Part shown: positions 9,132 to 18,201 of the stretch, piece after piece
Layout of the letters: the number at the start of each line of letters is the position of its first letter
Numbering within the stretch: position 1 is the stretch's first letter
Assembly: GCF_000730425.1 (NCBI RefSeq)
Contig: NZ_CP008896.1
Location: 1,116,001-1,180,000 of the forward strand
DNA: 64,000 bases
From: Pseudomonas fluorescens
GTDB lineage: Bacteria > Pseudomonadota > Gammaproteobacteria > Pseudomonadales > Pseudomonadaceae
Direction: 5' to 3'
The notes under the pieces: model-generated
The model's database searches: none
Seen by the model: the letters and a program-made list of their open reading frames with translations, nothing else
What the model was told of the DNA's origin: nothing
Translations under genes and position numbers: made by a program

Positions 9132-10591
9132 CAGTCGCGCACCGCACGCAGGACCTGCTCCAGGCTGGTGTCGCCACGGCGCAGGCATTCAGTGGCCATG
9201 GCAGTCAGGCTCTGGCGCTTGTCGGCGAGGTATTCGTGCATCGTCGCTTCACTGGCGCCGTCGTACAGCAGGCCGATCAAGCCGGCATCCAGGGTGATGA
9301 ATTCATAGAGACCGATCCGCCCGTGGTAGCCACTGCCCTGGCAGTCGTCACAGCCCTGGGGGTGAAAGCTCTGCGCGAGCGTTGCCAGTTCCGGCCACAG
9401 TTGGCGCTCGGCGGCCTGCAACGGTGCGGGCGTTGCGCAATGGCACAGGCGGCGCACCAGGCGCTGGGCCATCACGCCCTTGAGGCTGGAGGCAATCAGG
9501 AAGGGTTCGATGCCCATGTCACGTAGGCGGGTGACTGCGCCCACCGCGCTGTTGGTGTGCAGCGTCGACAGCACCAGGTGCCCGGTGAGGCTGGCTTGCA
9601 CGGCGATCTGTGCGGTTTCCTGGTCGCGGATTTCACCCAGCATGATCACGTCCGGATCCTGGCGCAGGATCGCCCGCAGGCCGCTGGCGAACGTCATGCC
9701 GGCGCGGGGGTTGATCGCCGTCTGGCCGATGCCGGTAATCGCGTATTCCACCGGGTCTTCGACGGTCAGGATATTGCATGAGCCATCGTTCAGCGCATTG
9801 AGGCTGGCGTACAGCGTGGTGGTCTTGCCCGAGCCCGTGGGCCCTGTGCTCAGTAAAATGCCGTTGGGCCGCGACAGGCAGGCGCGCAGGGCCTGCTCCA
9901 CCTCGGCGGGCATGCCCAGGTTATTGAGGTCCAGCAAATTGGCCTGTTTATCCAGCACCCGCATCACCACGCGCTCGCCGTGGATGCCCGGCAAGGTCGA
10001 GACTCGGATATCCACTTCACGCCCCCCGGAGCGCAGGGTAATGCGCCCGTCCTGGGGCTGGCGTTTTTCGGCGATATCCAGGCGCGCCATGACCTTGATC
10101 CGCGACACCAACATGGCCGACAAGGCCCGTGGCGGGCGCAGGATCTCCCGCAGATGGCCATCGACCCGCAGGCGCACCACCAGGCTCTGCTCGAAGGTTT
10201 CGATATGGATATCCGAGGCGCGCAGGCGCAGGCCTTCGGCGAACAGGCCATTGATCAGGCGAATCACCGGCGCCTCGTTATCGCTCTCCAGCAAGTCTTC
10301 GATACGTGGCAGTTCGTTGATCAGGCTGTCGAGATCGACCTGCTCGCCGATGCCCTCAATCAAGGCCGCCGTGGCCGATTCGCCGGCCTGGTACAAGGCC
10401 CCCAGGCGCAGTTCGTATTGGGCCGGGTCAAGGTGCTCGACCAGCGTCGGCAGGCCGTGTACGCGCAACACTTCCTGCAAAGCGTCGGTATCCACATCGT
10501 CGCGCAGGTACAAGGTCCAGCCCTGCGGGCCCGGCGCCCGCGCCAGGCCCGCCTGGCGCGCCATTCGGTAAGGCAGCAACGGACTCACCAC
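9131..10591 (-). CDS. gspE: Type II secretion ATPase E
   Basis: The protein has 486 residues from a GTG start that overlaps the end of gspD by 7 bases. Walker A is GPTGSGKT at about 250-257. The Asp box, Walker B (VIMLGEIRD near 316-323) and His box (LSTLHTNSAVGAVTRL) are all present, so it should be an active hexameric ATPase powering pseudopilus assembly. The zinc-binding subdomain has cysteines at 383 and 385 (LCHC) and 414 and 417 (CDDC). The first pair is C-x-C rather than the usual C-x-x-C. The protein is recruited to the membrane by GspL. Confidence 0.93.
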   Translation of the reverse strand: MVSPLLPYRMARQAGLARAPGPQGWTLYLRDDVDTDALQEVLRVHGLPTLVEHLDPAQYELRLGALYQAGESATAALIEGIGEQVDLDSLINELPRIEDLLESDNEAPVIRLINGLFAEGLRLRASDIHIETFEQSLVVRLRVDGHLREILRPPRALSAMLVSRIKVMARLDIAEKRQPQDGRITLRSGGREVDIRVSTLPGIHGERVVMRVLDKQANLLDLNNLGMPAEVEQALRACLSRPNGILLSTGPTGSGKTTTLYASLNALNDGSCNILTVEDPVEYAITGIGQTAINPRAGMTFASGLRAILRQDPDVIMLGEIRDQETAQIAVQASLTGHLVLSTLHTNSAVGAVTRLRDMGIEPFLIASSLKGVMAQRLVRRLCHCATPAPLQAAERQLWPELATLAQSFHPQGCDDCQGSGYHGRIGLYEFITLDAGLIGLLYDGASEATMHEYLADKRQSLTAMATECLRRGDTSLEQVLRAVRD

Positions 10592-12534
10592 ACGCCCTCG
10601 TCCAGGCGTTCGCGGCTGGCCGGGAACAGGCGCAGCAAGGCGTTGTTATCGGAGATCGCGGGCAATGCCAGGTTCGAGCTGGCCTTGAGGTTGCGGTACT
10701 TCTCGCTGCTCAGTTGGGCCAGGGTCTCGCCGTCGCGCATGATCCGCGGACGGATAAATACCATCAGGTTCTGCTTGGTGCGCTGGCTGGCGTTGGAGCG
10801 GAACAGCCGCCCTACCCCCGGGATATCGCCCAGCCATGGCACCCGCTGGTCACTGTTCTTGGCCTCGTCGCCGATCAGCCCGCCGAGCACCACCAGGCCG
10901 TTGTCTTCGACCATGACCTTGGTCTTGATCTCACGCTTGTTGGTGATCACATCGCTGGCACCGGTGCTGTCGGCAATCGAGGAGACCTCTTGCACAATGT
11001 CCAGGCGCACGGTGTTGTCGATATTGATCTGCGGCTTGATCCGCAGCTTGATCCCCACTTCCTTGCGCTCGATGGTCTGGTAGGGGTTGGTGTTGTTCTG
11101 CGTCACCGAACCCGTCACAAAGGGCACTTCCTGGCCCACCAGAATCGACGCTTCGGCGTTGTCCAGGGTCAGCAAGGTGGGGGTCGAGAGCAGGTTGAAG
11201 CCGCTTTCGCTCTTGAGCGCATTGAGCAGCGCAATGAAGTTCAGCCCGCCGCCATTGAGCTTGCCAAAGCCTGCGGTGGCCCCAGGCACATTGGCCAACA
11301 GCTTGCCCAGGCCGGCGGTGTCGCCGCTGGCCGCGGCCCCCGCCAGGCCGGCGATGCTCGTACCACCGTTGGTAAAGTTCACCGCACCGCCGCCAAACGA
11401 GTCGCCCAGGAACAGCCATTGCACCCCCAGTTGCTGGGCGCGGGTATCGGAGACCTCGGCGATGATGGCCTCGACCACCACCTGGGCACGGCGGATATCC
11501 AGTTGTTCGACGATGGTGCGGTAGGCGGCGATTTCACTGTCCGGGCCGACCATCACCACGGCGTTGGTGCCCTCCTCCGACTCCATGCGAATCCCCGAGG
11601 CGCTGACCGCCACCGGTTTGGGCGCACCGTCCGTGGCGACGCCTTCAGCGCCGGCGCCGGGGGCGTCCTGGCTCAAGCCGCGCAGCACCTTGACCACTTC
11701 GGCCGCGTTGGCATGGCGCAGGTACATCACCACCGTGTTCGAGGGACGCAAGGCATTTTGCGGCTGATCCAATTGTTTGAGCAGCGCGCGTACCCGTTGG
11801 CGACTGTCGGCACTGCCGCGCACCAGCAAGGCGTTGCTGCGGGGGTCGGCAACCACCTGCGCACCATCGGCGCCCTGCTCGCGGGCCAGCAGGCGGGTCA
11901 TCAATTGCGCGGTGTCATTAGCGCTGGCATTGACCAGGGGCAGTACTTCCAGGGGCTCCTGGCTGACCTGGTCGAGCTGCTGCAACAAACTGTCGATACG
12001 GTCGAGGTTACTGCGCCAGTCGGTGATCACCAGCAGGTTGGCTGCAGGGTATGGGCTGATCACCCCCACACGCGGGTCAATCAGCGGCTTGATGATATTG
12101 AGCATCTGTTCGCTGCCGGCGTTGCGCACACTGAACACCCGGGTGGCCATGCCATCGTTGCCCTGCCCGGCCTGGCGCGTGGACTCCACCGGCACCGGCT
12201 CCAGGCGCGCCGCCTGATCCGGCACGATCTTCACGCTGCCATTGGGCAGGTTGACCGCGGCAAAACCCTGGGCGCGCAACTGGGCGAGGAAGATGTCGTA
12301 GATCGCCTCGCTGCCGAGCATATCCAGGCTGCGTACCGTGACCTTGCCCTTGACCCGGGGATCGATGATGAACGTGGTGTTGGTGATGCGCGACACACTG
12401 TCGATGAAGTCAGTGAGTTCGGTGTCGATGAAATTCACTTCATATAAGGCCGGCGCTTCGACGGCGCGGACCGGGGTCACGCTCAAGGCCAGACACAATG
12501 CGCTCAGGCCTAGGCATTTATTGATCATGTGCAT
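10585..12534 (-). CDS. gspD: Type II secretion secretin D
   Basis: The protein has 649 residues. A Sec signal peptide (LGLSALCLALSVTPVRA) is followed by N0 (YEVNFIDTELTDFIDSVSR), N1-N3 domains (repeated GSEQMLNIIKPLIDPR-like and AEVVKVLRGLSQ-like modules), and the C-terminal secretin domain (about 330-610, including VGQEVPFVTGSVTQNN and GLVVLGGLIGDEA). This is the outer-membrane channel of the T2SS. No pilotin (GspS) gene is seen nearby. The gap to gspC is 7 bp. Confidence 0.94.
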   Translation of the reverse strand: MHMINKCLGLSALCLALSVTPVRAVEAPALYEVNFIDTELTDFIDSVSRITNTTFIIDPRVKGKVTVRSLDMLGSEAIYDIFLAQLRAQGFAAVNLPNGSVKIVPDQAARLEPVPVESTRQAGQGNDGMATRVFSVRNAGSEQMLNIIKPLIDPRVGVISPYPAANLLVITDWRSNLDRIDSLLQQLDQVSQEPLEVLPLVNASANDTAQLMTRLLAREQGADGAQVVADPRSNALLVRGSADSRQRVRALLKQLDQPQNALRPSNTVVMYLRHANAAEVVKVLRGLSQDAPGAGAEGVATDGAPKPVAVSASGIRMESEEGTNAVVMVGPDSEIAAYRTIVEQLDIRRAQVVVEAIIAEVSDTRAQQLGVQWLFLGDSFGGGAVNFTNGGTSIAGLAGAAASGDTAGLGKLLANVPGATAGFGKLNGGGLNFIALLNALKSESGFNLLSTPTLLTLDNAEASILVGQEVPFVTGSVTQNNTNPYQTIERKEVGIKLRIKPQINIDNTVRLDIVQEVSSIADSTGASDVITNKREIKTKVMVEDNGLVVLGGLIGDEAKNSDQRVPWLGDIPGVGRLFRSNASQRTKQNLMVFIRPRIMRDGETLAQLSSEKYRNLKASSNLALPAISDNNALLRLFPASRERLDEGVW

Positions 12535-12541
12535 CGTCAGT

Positions 12542-12994
12542 TCATTCCTTGCGCTTGAGGCCGATCACCGGTCGCTCAGTCGGCCATGGCAAGCGCTCGC
12601 GCTGCCCTTGATTGTCAAAAATCAGCCCGCGTTCATCGATATCCTGCAAGACGATGCCCGGGGCCAGGCGCTGACCCAGGGTCAGCGTGCGTTCTTGTTG
12701 CCCGAAACGCAGGACCAGCACGGTGGCGCGCAACGGCGTGGCCTTGAGGCTGCCCAGGTAATCGACCTGGAGCGTGGTCAACGGCAGGTCACCGCTGGGC
12801 GCCAGACGTGGTGCCCAGTGGTTGCTCAACAGGTCGGCGACCGGCGCCGGCGCCGGGTATGGCGCGACCGGTTGCGCGATCCCGTGCCACAGTTGCAGCA
12901 CACATTGCGCCGCCAGCCAGGCCAGCAGCGTAACCAGCAACAGGTTGAACAGGCCGGTTGCCCGGCTCAACTGACCAGGCTCCGTGGATGCCAT
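12542..12994 (-). CDS. gspC: Type II secretion system protein C, short form without PDZ domain
   Basis: The start is taken at ATG 12994, preceded by AGGGG, giving 150 residues and overlapping the end of the upstream gene by 28 bases. There is one membrane segment (GLFNLLLVTLLAWLAAQCVL) and then a homology-region domain (ADLLSNHW, TTLQVDYLGSLKATPLRATVLVL, LAPGIVLQDIDERGLIFDNQG). GspC links the inner-membrane platform to the secretin. Many GspC proteins are about 270 residues with a C-terminal PDZ or coiled-coil domain. This one stops after the HR domain, as some short GspC forms do. Confidence 0.85.
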   Translation of the reverse strand: MASTEPGQLSRATGLFNLLLVTLLAWLAAQCVLQLWHGIAQPVAPYPAPAPVADLLSNHWAPRLAPSGDLPLTTLQVDYLGSLKATPLRATVLVLRFGQQERTLTLGQRLAPGIVLQDIDERGLIFDNQGQRERLPWPTERPVIGLKRKE

Positions 12995-14619
12995 CCCGGG
13001 TGCCCCTGTACGTAGCGCACCTCGGGCAATTGCAGGGGCGCCAGTTGCCAATCCGCCGGCTGCTCGCGCAACCAGCCTTCAAGGTGTTGCCACAGGGGTT
13101 GCCCGGCATCGGCGGCAAAGCCCAGGCCAAAGGTGCGACAGGTGCCGACCGGCTCGGCAAACTCGCTGACCCGCTTGCCGCCAGGACTGTAGGTGACCTG
13201 CCAGGGCTGGCCGAGCCAGCGCGGCAGGTCCTGGCTGTTGTCCAGCAACAGGGGTTCGCCAAACAGTTGCTCGGCGCCGTTCTCCAATACCTGGCGCACT
13301 TGCTGTGCCGGTACATCGACCACCGGCGCCGGGTAGCTGGCGCTCAGGCTGATCAAGTGTTCACGGGTAATCATCTGGCCACGGGCCAAGGGACTGTCGT
13401 AGCGCAGGCCCGGCAGCAACACCGCACTCTTGGGCTCACGGGCCAGGGCCTGGTGCAACAGGCGGTCCCAACTGCCACCACGCACATCGCGGCGCCAGAG
13501 GTTTTCCGGGGCCTTGGCCAGGGGCTGATCGAGCCAGGCGGCATGGGCTGCGCGCTGCTGTTGCAAGCGGGGTTGCAGGCGCTGGGCGTGGGCCTGGGCG
13601 GTAGCGTCCAACGCGCTGGCCTGGGCCGCAAAAAAACGTGCCTCAAAGCGCCATTGCCCCGCCTGCGCCTGGCAGCGGATGCGGAAGGCGCCGCTGGCCC
13701 GGGTCCCGCCCAGCACCACCGGTACGCGCTTGCCGGAGCGTTGCAGGATCTCCACCGGCTGCGGCCACAGATCCTGGCCACGGGCGCACAACATCAAATC
13801 CACCTGACTCAGGCGCTCGGCCAGCCAGAATCCCGGTCCGGTGCCGACATCGGCCAGGGCCACCACCAGGTCGGCTTCTTCGCGGGCCTGGGCGAGCACC
13901 GGTTGCAGGCTGTGCAGCCATTGCTTCAAGGAGGCTTGCTGGTCCCGTGCATAAGGGTCGGTAATGCCGACGACAGCAATACGCACGCCACCCCGGCGGA
14001 ACACCTGCATACCTGGGGTAGCCAGGCGTTGCGCGCTGGCGCTGGCCAGCCCGGCACCGAGCACCGGCTGGCCGAATTGCTGGTACAGGCCCTGGCATTG
14101 TTCGGGCCACAGCACGCGCTCATCACTGCTGACCCGTACTTCGCTGCCGAGCAACTGGCTGCCCTGGACCCCGGACAGGCCCCGGGTCAGGTAGGCCAGG
14201 CCGCTGCCGTTCCAGCACTGGCCGTTTTCCAGGGTCAGGCTATTCTCCTGCCCTGCTTCATCGCGCAGGCGCTGCAACACCGCGCCGAGTACCGCATAAC
14301 CGCCGGTTTGCACGCTGTCACTCAGGGAGGCATCCAGCAGGCCATCCAGGCGGCTGCCGTCGGCCTGGCGAAAACGCGCATTGGCCCCGGTGATCCAGGG
14401 TGCCTGGCCGATCCGTGTCGCCGGCCCCAGGCGCGTGGCGGGCACCACCGGGCGACCCGGCAGGCGTGCATCGAGGGTGTCGGCGATATACAGCAGGTCG
14501 ACGGGCTGGCTGTCCGCAGGCCCCGCCGCAGCGCCCAGGCTAGAGCAGCCGGCCAGCCACGGCGCACAGGCGCCCAGCGTCATCCATCCCAATACATCGC
14601 GCCGCACCATTGAAGCCAT
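12967..14619 (-). CDS. SoxB/5'-nucleotidase-like lipoprotein with degenerate metal site
   Basis: The protein has 550 residues, the size of SoxB/UshA-type metallophosphatases, and can be aligned along its length. The N-terminus has a twin-arginine motif (VRRDVLGWM) and a lipobox (WLAGC, Cys25), so it is a probable Tat lipoprotein. The expected metal ligands are replaced: D-x-H becomes D47-T-L49, GD becomes G133-Q134 (GQCWNGS), GNHE becomes SSDE (near 164), SH becomes AD (ADVG, 256), and GGHTH becomes CARGQD (278). The C-terminal 5'-nucleotidase domain is present. I infer a non-catalytic accessory or binding protein. It is the first gene of the T2SS operon, 58 bases downstream of a Pho box, so a role in phosphatase secretion or substrate recognition is plausible but unproved. 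Confidence 0.75.
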   Translation of the reverse strand: MASMVRRDVLGWMTLGACAPWLAGCSSLGAAAGPADSQPVDLLYIADTLDARLPGRPVVPATRLGPATRIGQAPWITGANARFRQADGSRLDGLLDASLSDSVQTGGYAVLGAVLQRLRDEAGQENSLTLENGQCWNGSGLAYLTRGLSGVQGSQLLGSEVRVSSDERVLWPEQCQGLYQQFGQPVLGAGLASASAQRLATPGMQVFRRGGVRIAVVGITDPYARDQQASLKQWLHSLQPVLAQAREEADLVVALADVGTGPGFWLAERLSQVDLMLCARGQDLWPQPVEILQRSGKRVPVVLGGTRASGAFRIRCQAQAGQWRFEARFFAAQASALDATAQAHAQRLQPRLQQQRAAHAAWLDQPLAKAPENLWRRDVRGGSWDRLLHQALAREPKSAVLLPGLRYDSPLARGQMITREHLISLSASYPAPVVDVPAQQVRQVLENGAEQLFGEPLLLDNSQDLPRWLGQPWQVTYSPGGKRVSEFAEPVGTCRTFGLGFAADAGQPLWQHLEGWLREQPADWQLAPLQLPEVRYVQGHPGWHPRSLVS

Positions 14620-14660
14620 TGTTCTCTCACCCTGAGGCTAACTCTGCTTTAAGGGCGGCA

Positions 14661-14694
14661 TAGTGGGGGTCAATTAATGACGGTTTAATGTCAG
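14661..14694 (-). promoter_or_regulatory. Pho box and candidate -10 of the T2SS operon
   Basis: On the minus strand the sequence reads CTGACAT-TAAA-CCGTCAT (14694 down to 14677): two 7-base direct repeats spaced by 4 bases, each matching the PhoB half-site CTGTCAT at 6 of 7. Eleven bases further is CACTAT (about 14666-14661), a plausible -10. This is the standard geometry of a PhoB-activated promoter, in which the Pho box replaces the -35. It points towards the SoxB-like gene and gspC-N. The divergent phoX start is 158 bp away and no separate Pho box facing phoX was found in the 14620-14851 gap. Confidence 0.7.
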
Positions 14695-14851
14695 TTTTTT
14701 AACAGGAGTGAAATATGCAGCCTTGTAACAAAAAGAAATAAAAGAAATACACATACATACATTTTTAACAAAACCGACCGCGAATCATCACATTCGGCTC
14801 TTAGAGTTCGGGCTCCTTTCAAAAATCGTGATCTACAAAGGACCTGATGAA

Positions 14852-16882
14852 ATGAGTCGAGAGACTGGCGACAACCAGAATCGCAACCTGAGCCTCAATG
14901 AACCGATGGAATCGGTACTCACTGCCTACCTGAGCCGCCGCAGCGTGGTACGGGGCGGACTCGGCGCCGCGATTGCCATGATTGCCGGCACCGGCCTGAC
15001 AGGTTGCTTTGACAGCGGCGGTGGCTCTGACCACAACACCCCGACCGAGCCCGCCAAACCGGCCCTGAAACTGGGCTTCAATTCGATCCCGGGCTCACGC
15101 ACCGACGGCTGCACCGTGGCGGCCGGCTACACCGCGCACATCCTCGCGCCGTGGGGCACGCCGCTCAACAGCAACGCCGCACCGTGGAAAAGCGATGGCA
15201 CCAATACCTCGACCGACCAGGCCAACTCGGTCGGTATGAACCACGATGGCATGCGCTTCTTCCCGATCAATGGCAGCTCCACTGACGGCCTGATCGCCAT
15301 CAACCACGAATACATCGAGCAGTCCGAGTTGCACCCCAACGGCGCGACCCTGATCGGTGGCGTGCGTCCGGTGGAAGAAGTGCGCAAGGAAATCAATGCC
15401 CACGGTGCGGGCGTGATGCGGGTGACCAAGGTCAACGGTCGCTGGCAGGTGATGGAAAACGATCCACTGAACCGTCGTTTCACCTCGGCTACGCTGATGG
15501 ACCTGTCGGGGCCGCTCAAAGGCACCGAGCACGTCAAGACCAAGTTCTCGCCAACCGGCACCCAGACCCGTGGCACCAACAACAACTGCGGCAATGGCTA
15601 CACGCCATGGGGCACCTACCTGACCTGCGAAGAAAACTGGCCAGGGATTTTCGTCAACCGCAGCGGCAACCGCCCGGCCGACCAGGTGCGCATCGGCGTA
15701 GGTACCAGCAACGGCAACTATCGTTGGGAAAGTGTCGCGGGTGACCCGAGCGAAGTGAACGGCGAGTTCAGCCGTTTCAACGTCACCCCAAGCGGCGCCA
15801 CGGCCACCGACGACTACCGCAACGAAGCCAGCACCTATGGCTACATCGTCGAGATCGACCCGTACAACGCCTCGACCCGTGCCGTGAAACGCACGGCACT
15901 CGGGCGCTTCCGCCACGAAGGTTGCTGGCCGGGCCTGACCACCGCCGGCAAGCCAGTGGTGTTCTACAGCGGCGACGACTCGCAGAACGAGTACCTGTAC
16001 AAGTTCGTCTCCACCGCATTGTGGGACCCGGCAGACGCCAACCCCCGCGATCGCCTGGCCACCGGCGCCAAGTACATGGACAGCGGCAAACTCTACGTGG
16101 CGCGCTTCAATGCCGACGGCAGCGGCAACTGGCTGCTGCTCGACGTGGCCAGCCCGACCGTCGATGGCAGCACCCTGGGTGCGAAGTTCACCGACCTGCC
16201 GGGGATCATCCTCAACACCCGTGGCGCGGCCGATGCCCTGGGCGCGACACCGATGGACCGCCCGGAATGGACCTCAGTCAACCCGCTCAATGGCGACGTG
16301 TACCTGACACTCACCAACAACACCAGCCGCACCGTGGCCAACGCCGCCAACCCGCGTGTAAACAACAAACACGGGCACATCATTCGCTGGCATGACGCCG
16401 ATAACCAGGTGTCCTTCACCTGGGACATCTTTGTATTTGGCGCCAACGCCGCAGGCACCCCGGACCTCAACCGCTCCGGCCTGACAGTACTGAACCAGTT
16501 CGCCAGCCCGGACGGCATGACCTTCGACAGCCGTGGCGTGATGTGGATCCAGACCGACAACGGCGAAAAAACCCTGACCGACTACACCAACGACCAGATG
16601 CTGGTGGTAATCCCCACCAATATGGTCGATGCCCAGGGCAAACAGGTACCGGTCAATGCCCAGAACCAGGCGGACCTGCGGCGCTTCTTCGTGGGGCCCA
16701 ATGGTTCGGAAGTGACTGGGGTGACGTTTACGCCGGACAACAAGACAGTCTTCATCAACATCCAGCATCCAAGCAACTGGCCGTCCACTAACGTGGCTAC
16801 CGACGTCACCGTGGGCAAGGTACGGGCACGGGCATCCACGGTGGTGATCCAGCGTACAGACGGTGGGGAATTGGCGATCTGA
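14852..16882 (+). CDS. phoX: PhoX-family alkaline phosphatase, Tat-exported
   Basis: The start is taken at ATG 14852, with AAAGGA 9 bases upstream, giving 676 residues; an in-frame GTG at 14828 is less well placed. The Tat signal is SRRSVVRGGLGAAIAMIAG, and LTGC after it could also be a lipobox. PhoX (DUF839) signature segments carrying the Ca/Fe ligands are present: IAINHEYIE, YLTCEENW, GRFRHEGCW and VFYSGDDSQNEY. PhoX releases phosphate from phosphomonoesters outside the cytoplasm and is normally PhoB-controlled. The gene lies between the gsp operon and tatABC, so Tat export followed by T2SS release is the likely route. It is divergent from the T2SS operon. Confidence 0.88.
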   Translation: MSRETGDNQNRNLSLNEPMESVLTAYLSRRSVVRGGLGAAIAMIAGTGLTGCFDSGGGSDHNTPTEPAKPALKLGFNSIPGSRTDGCTVAAGYTAHILAPWGTPLNSNAAPWKSDGTNTSTDQANSVGMNHDGMRFFPINGSSTDGLIAINHEYIEQSELHPNGATLIGGVRPVEEVRKEINAHGAGVMRVTKVNGRWQVMENDPLNRRFTSATLMDLSGPLKGTEHVKTKFSPTGTQTRGTNNNCGNGYTPWGTYLTCEENWPGIFVNRSGNRPADQVRIGVGTSNGNYRWESVAGDPSEVNGEFSRFNVTPSGATATDDYRNEASTYGYIVEIDPYNASTRAVKRTALGRFRHEGCWPGLTTAGKPVVFYSGDDSQNEYLYKFVSTALWDPADANPRDRLATGAKYMDSGKLYVARFNADGSGNWLLLDVASPTVDGSTLGAKFTDLPGIILNTRGAADALGATPMDRPEWTSVNPLNGDVYLTLTNNTSRTVANAANPRVNNKHGHIIRWHDADNQVSFTWDIFVFGANAAGTPDLNRSGLTVLNQFASPDGMTFDSRGVMWIQTDNGEKTLTDYTNDQMLVVIPTNMVDAQGKQVPVNAQNQADLRRFFVGPNGSEVTGVTFTPDNKTVFINIQHPSNWPSTNVATDVTVGKVRARASTVVIQRTDGGELAI

Positions 16883-16950
16883 CCAGGCTCGCGTAGCACC
16901 GCCCTTGCAGGAGCTGGCCGGTAGGTCAGCCACCAGATGGAGTGGCTGAT

Positions 16951-17054
16951 AAGCCGCCATCGCTGGCAAGCCAGCGCCTACAGGGGATCTCACAGCACGC
17001 AGAACCTTGGATCAGCCACAGATCGAATGTGGGAGCCGACTTGCCGGCGCCTAC
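16951..17054. repeat. REPIN: two inverted REP elements
   Basis: The first REP is at 16953-16983 (GCCATCGCTGGCAAGCCAGC then GCCTACAG). The second, inverted, is at 17028-17054 (TGTGGGAGCCGACTTGCCGG then CGCCTAC). They are separated by about 44 bases. This arrangement is a Pseudomonas REPIN, mobilised in trans by RAYT transposases. It fills most of the 193-bp gap between the convergent phoX and gspK genes. Confidence 0.8.
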
Positions 17055-17075
17055 TTCTGAATGCGGTGTGCGCTT

Positions 17076-18041
17076 TTAGAGCGGCAAAGGCTCCCGCGAG
17101 CGCAACAGCATGCCCTGCGCCGGCACTCGCGCGTGCCACTTCACCACGCCCTGGGCTTCGACACGGTACTGGCTGCGAAAGCGCTGGCCATCCAGGTCAA
17201 TGTCCAGTTGCAGCAGGAAGTGGTCACCGTTGAGCTGCAGGCCTTCACTCAAACGCTCGAACATTGCGTCATCCATCGCCCCCAGGGCCTGGCGCAATTC
17301 GCCCGCATCGCGATAGCCCCCCGCCGGGCGTGCGCTGATCAGCCGGGTCAGGACCGAACGCGAGACCTCACCCTCATACAACGCATCCAACAGCGGCAGC
17401 ATCTCCAGGTTCAGCGCATTGGCATTCAGGCGCCAGCCAGCGGTCTCGTCCAGGCTGCACAGCTGTGGATAGCGCAAAGCCCGCAGCGCGTCGGGAACGG
17501 CCAGCAGGTTCAATTCGCTGATATCGCGCATCCGTTGATTGGCCGCCAGACGCGGCGGTGATTGACGCAGGTATTCATTGCTTTCTGCACCTTGCAGGCG
17601 GGTCTGCTGGTCGGTGTCTAGCCAGTCGGCCAGGGTCTGGGCCAGGCGTTCGGCCGCCATGTCGGCCCCCAGCAGATGCACCAACTGGCGCTGGGCACGT
17701 TCGGCTTCGGGGCCGATCAAGGCGTTGACGTTAAAGCAGGTGTGCAGGTCGCGAATCTGGATGCTCGCCTTGCCACCCTTGAAGTCATAAGCCAACGGCT
17801 GCCCACGCATGGCCTGCCAGAACAACGGGCTGGCGCGCCACAGCGGGTCCTGCAGGGCCTGCTCGGTAAAGGCCAGGGCCGCCCGCTCGATCGCCCGCGC
17901 CTGTACCCGTTGCTGCACCAGACGCACGCTGTCGACCTGCTGGCGCCCTTGCTCGACCATCCAGGCCATGCCGCCCGCGAGCATGGCCAGGGCCACCAGC
18001 ACCATCAATAACGCCGCCCCCTGCTGCCGCTTTTTGTCCAT
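17076..18041 (-). CDS. gspK: Type II secretion minor pseudopilin K
   Basis: The start is taken at ATG 18041 (AGGTGG, 7-base spacer), giving 321 residues; an in-frame GTG sits two codons upstream. Leader MDKKRQQG is followed by [20 protein letters not shown]. The Glu at +5 found in other pseudopilins is absent, as is normal for GspK, the outermost tip subunit. The large alpha domain (about 100-260: [27 protein letters not shown]) matches the GspK family. The gene is detached from the main gsp operon by phoX and is transcribed divergently from tatA. Confidence 0.9.
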   Translation of the reverse strand: MDKKRQQGAALLMVLVALAMLAGGMAWMVEQGRQQVDSVRLVQQRVQARAIERAALAFTEQALQDPLWRASPLFWQAMRGQPLAYDFKGGKASIQIRDLHTCFNVNALIGPEAERAQRQLVHLLGADMAAERLAQTLADWLDTDQQTRLQGAESNEYLRQSPPRLAANQRMRDISELNLLAVPDALRALRYPQLCSLDETAGWRLNANALNLEMLPLLDALYEGEVSRSVLTRLISARPAGGYRDAGELRQALGAMDDAMFERLSEGLQLNGDHFLLQLDIDLDGQRFRSQYRVEAQGVVKWHARVPAQGMLLRSREPLPL

Positions 18042-18128
18042 TGCCACGCCACCTTTGTGTAGATCCTGGCGACAGTCAACACAGTGGATGTTTCAACCAG
18101 GTGGCAGACTCACACAATTTCCGCAAAA

Positions 18129-18162
18129 ACGTCACCGCGCCGTCATAAAGCCCCGGCAAACT
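18129..18162 (+). promoter_or_regulatory. Candidate Pho box upstream of tatABC
   Basis: The sequence ACGTCAC-CGCG-CCGTCAT (18129-18146) has the 7-4-7 geometry of a Pho box. The second half-site matches CTGTCAT at 6 of 7 and the first at 4 of 7. A weak -10 (CAAACT, 18157-18162) follows after 10 bases, and the tatA start is 40 bases beyond that. This is clearly poorer than the 14677 site. It gains weight from the neighbouring phosphatase/T2SS genes. Confidence 0.4.
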
Positions 18163-18201
18163 GCGCCTTCATATTTCAAATCAATGGCTTGGAGTGGCGT
18201 T

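Noticed and set aside
10714..12447. 577-codon open frame opposite gspD
   Set aside because: It is a shadow of gspD in GC-rich DNA: the gspD frame has clear secretin domains and the opposite frame is His/Gln/Val-rich without any motif.
12958..14613. 551-codon open frame opposite the SoxB-like gene
   Set aside because: Composition-driven antisense frame; the minus-strand frame has a Tat lipoprotein signal and family similarity.
14700..14851. Search for a second Pho box pointing at phoX
   Set aside because: The best matches (around CTTGTAAC) fit fewer than 5 of 7 positions and lack a second repeat.
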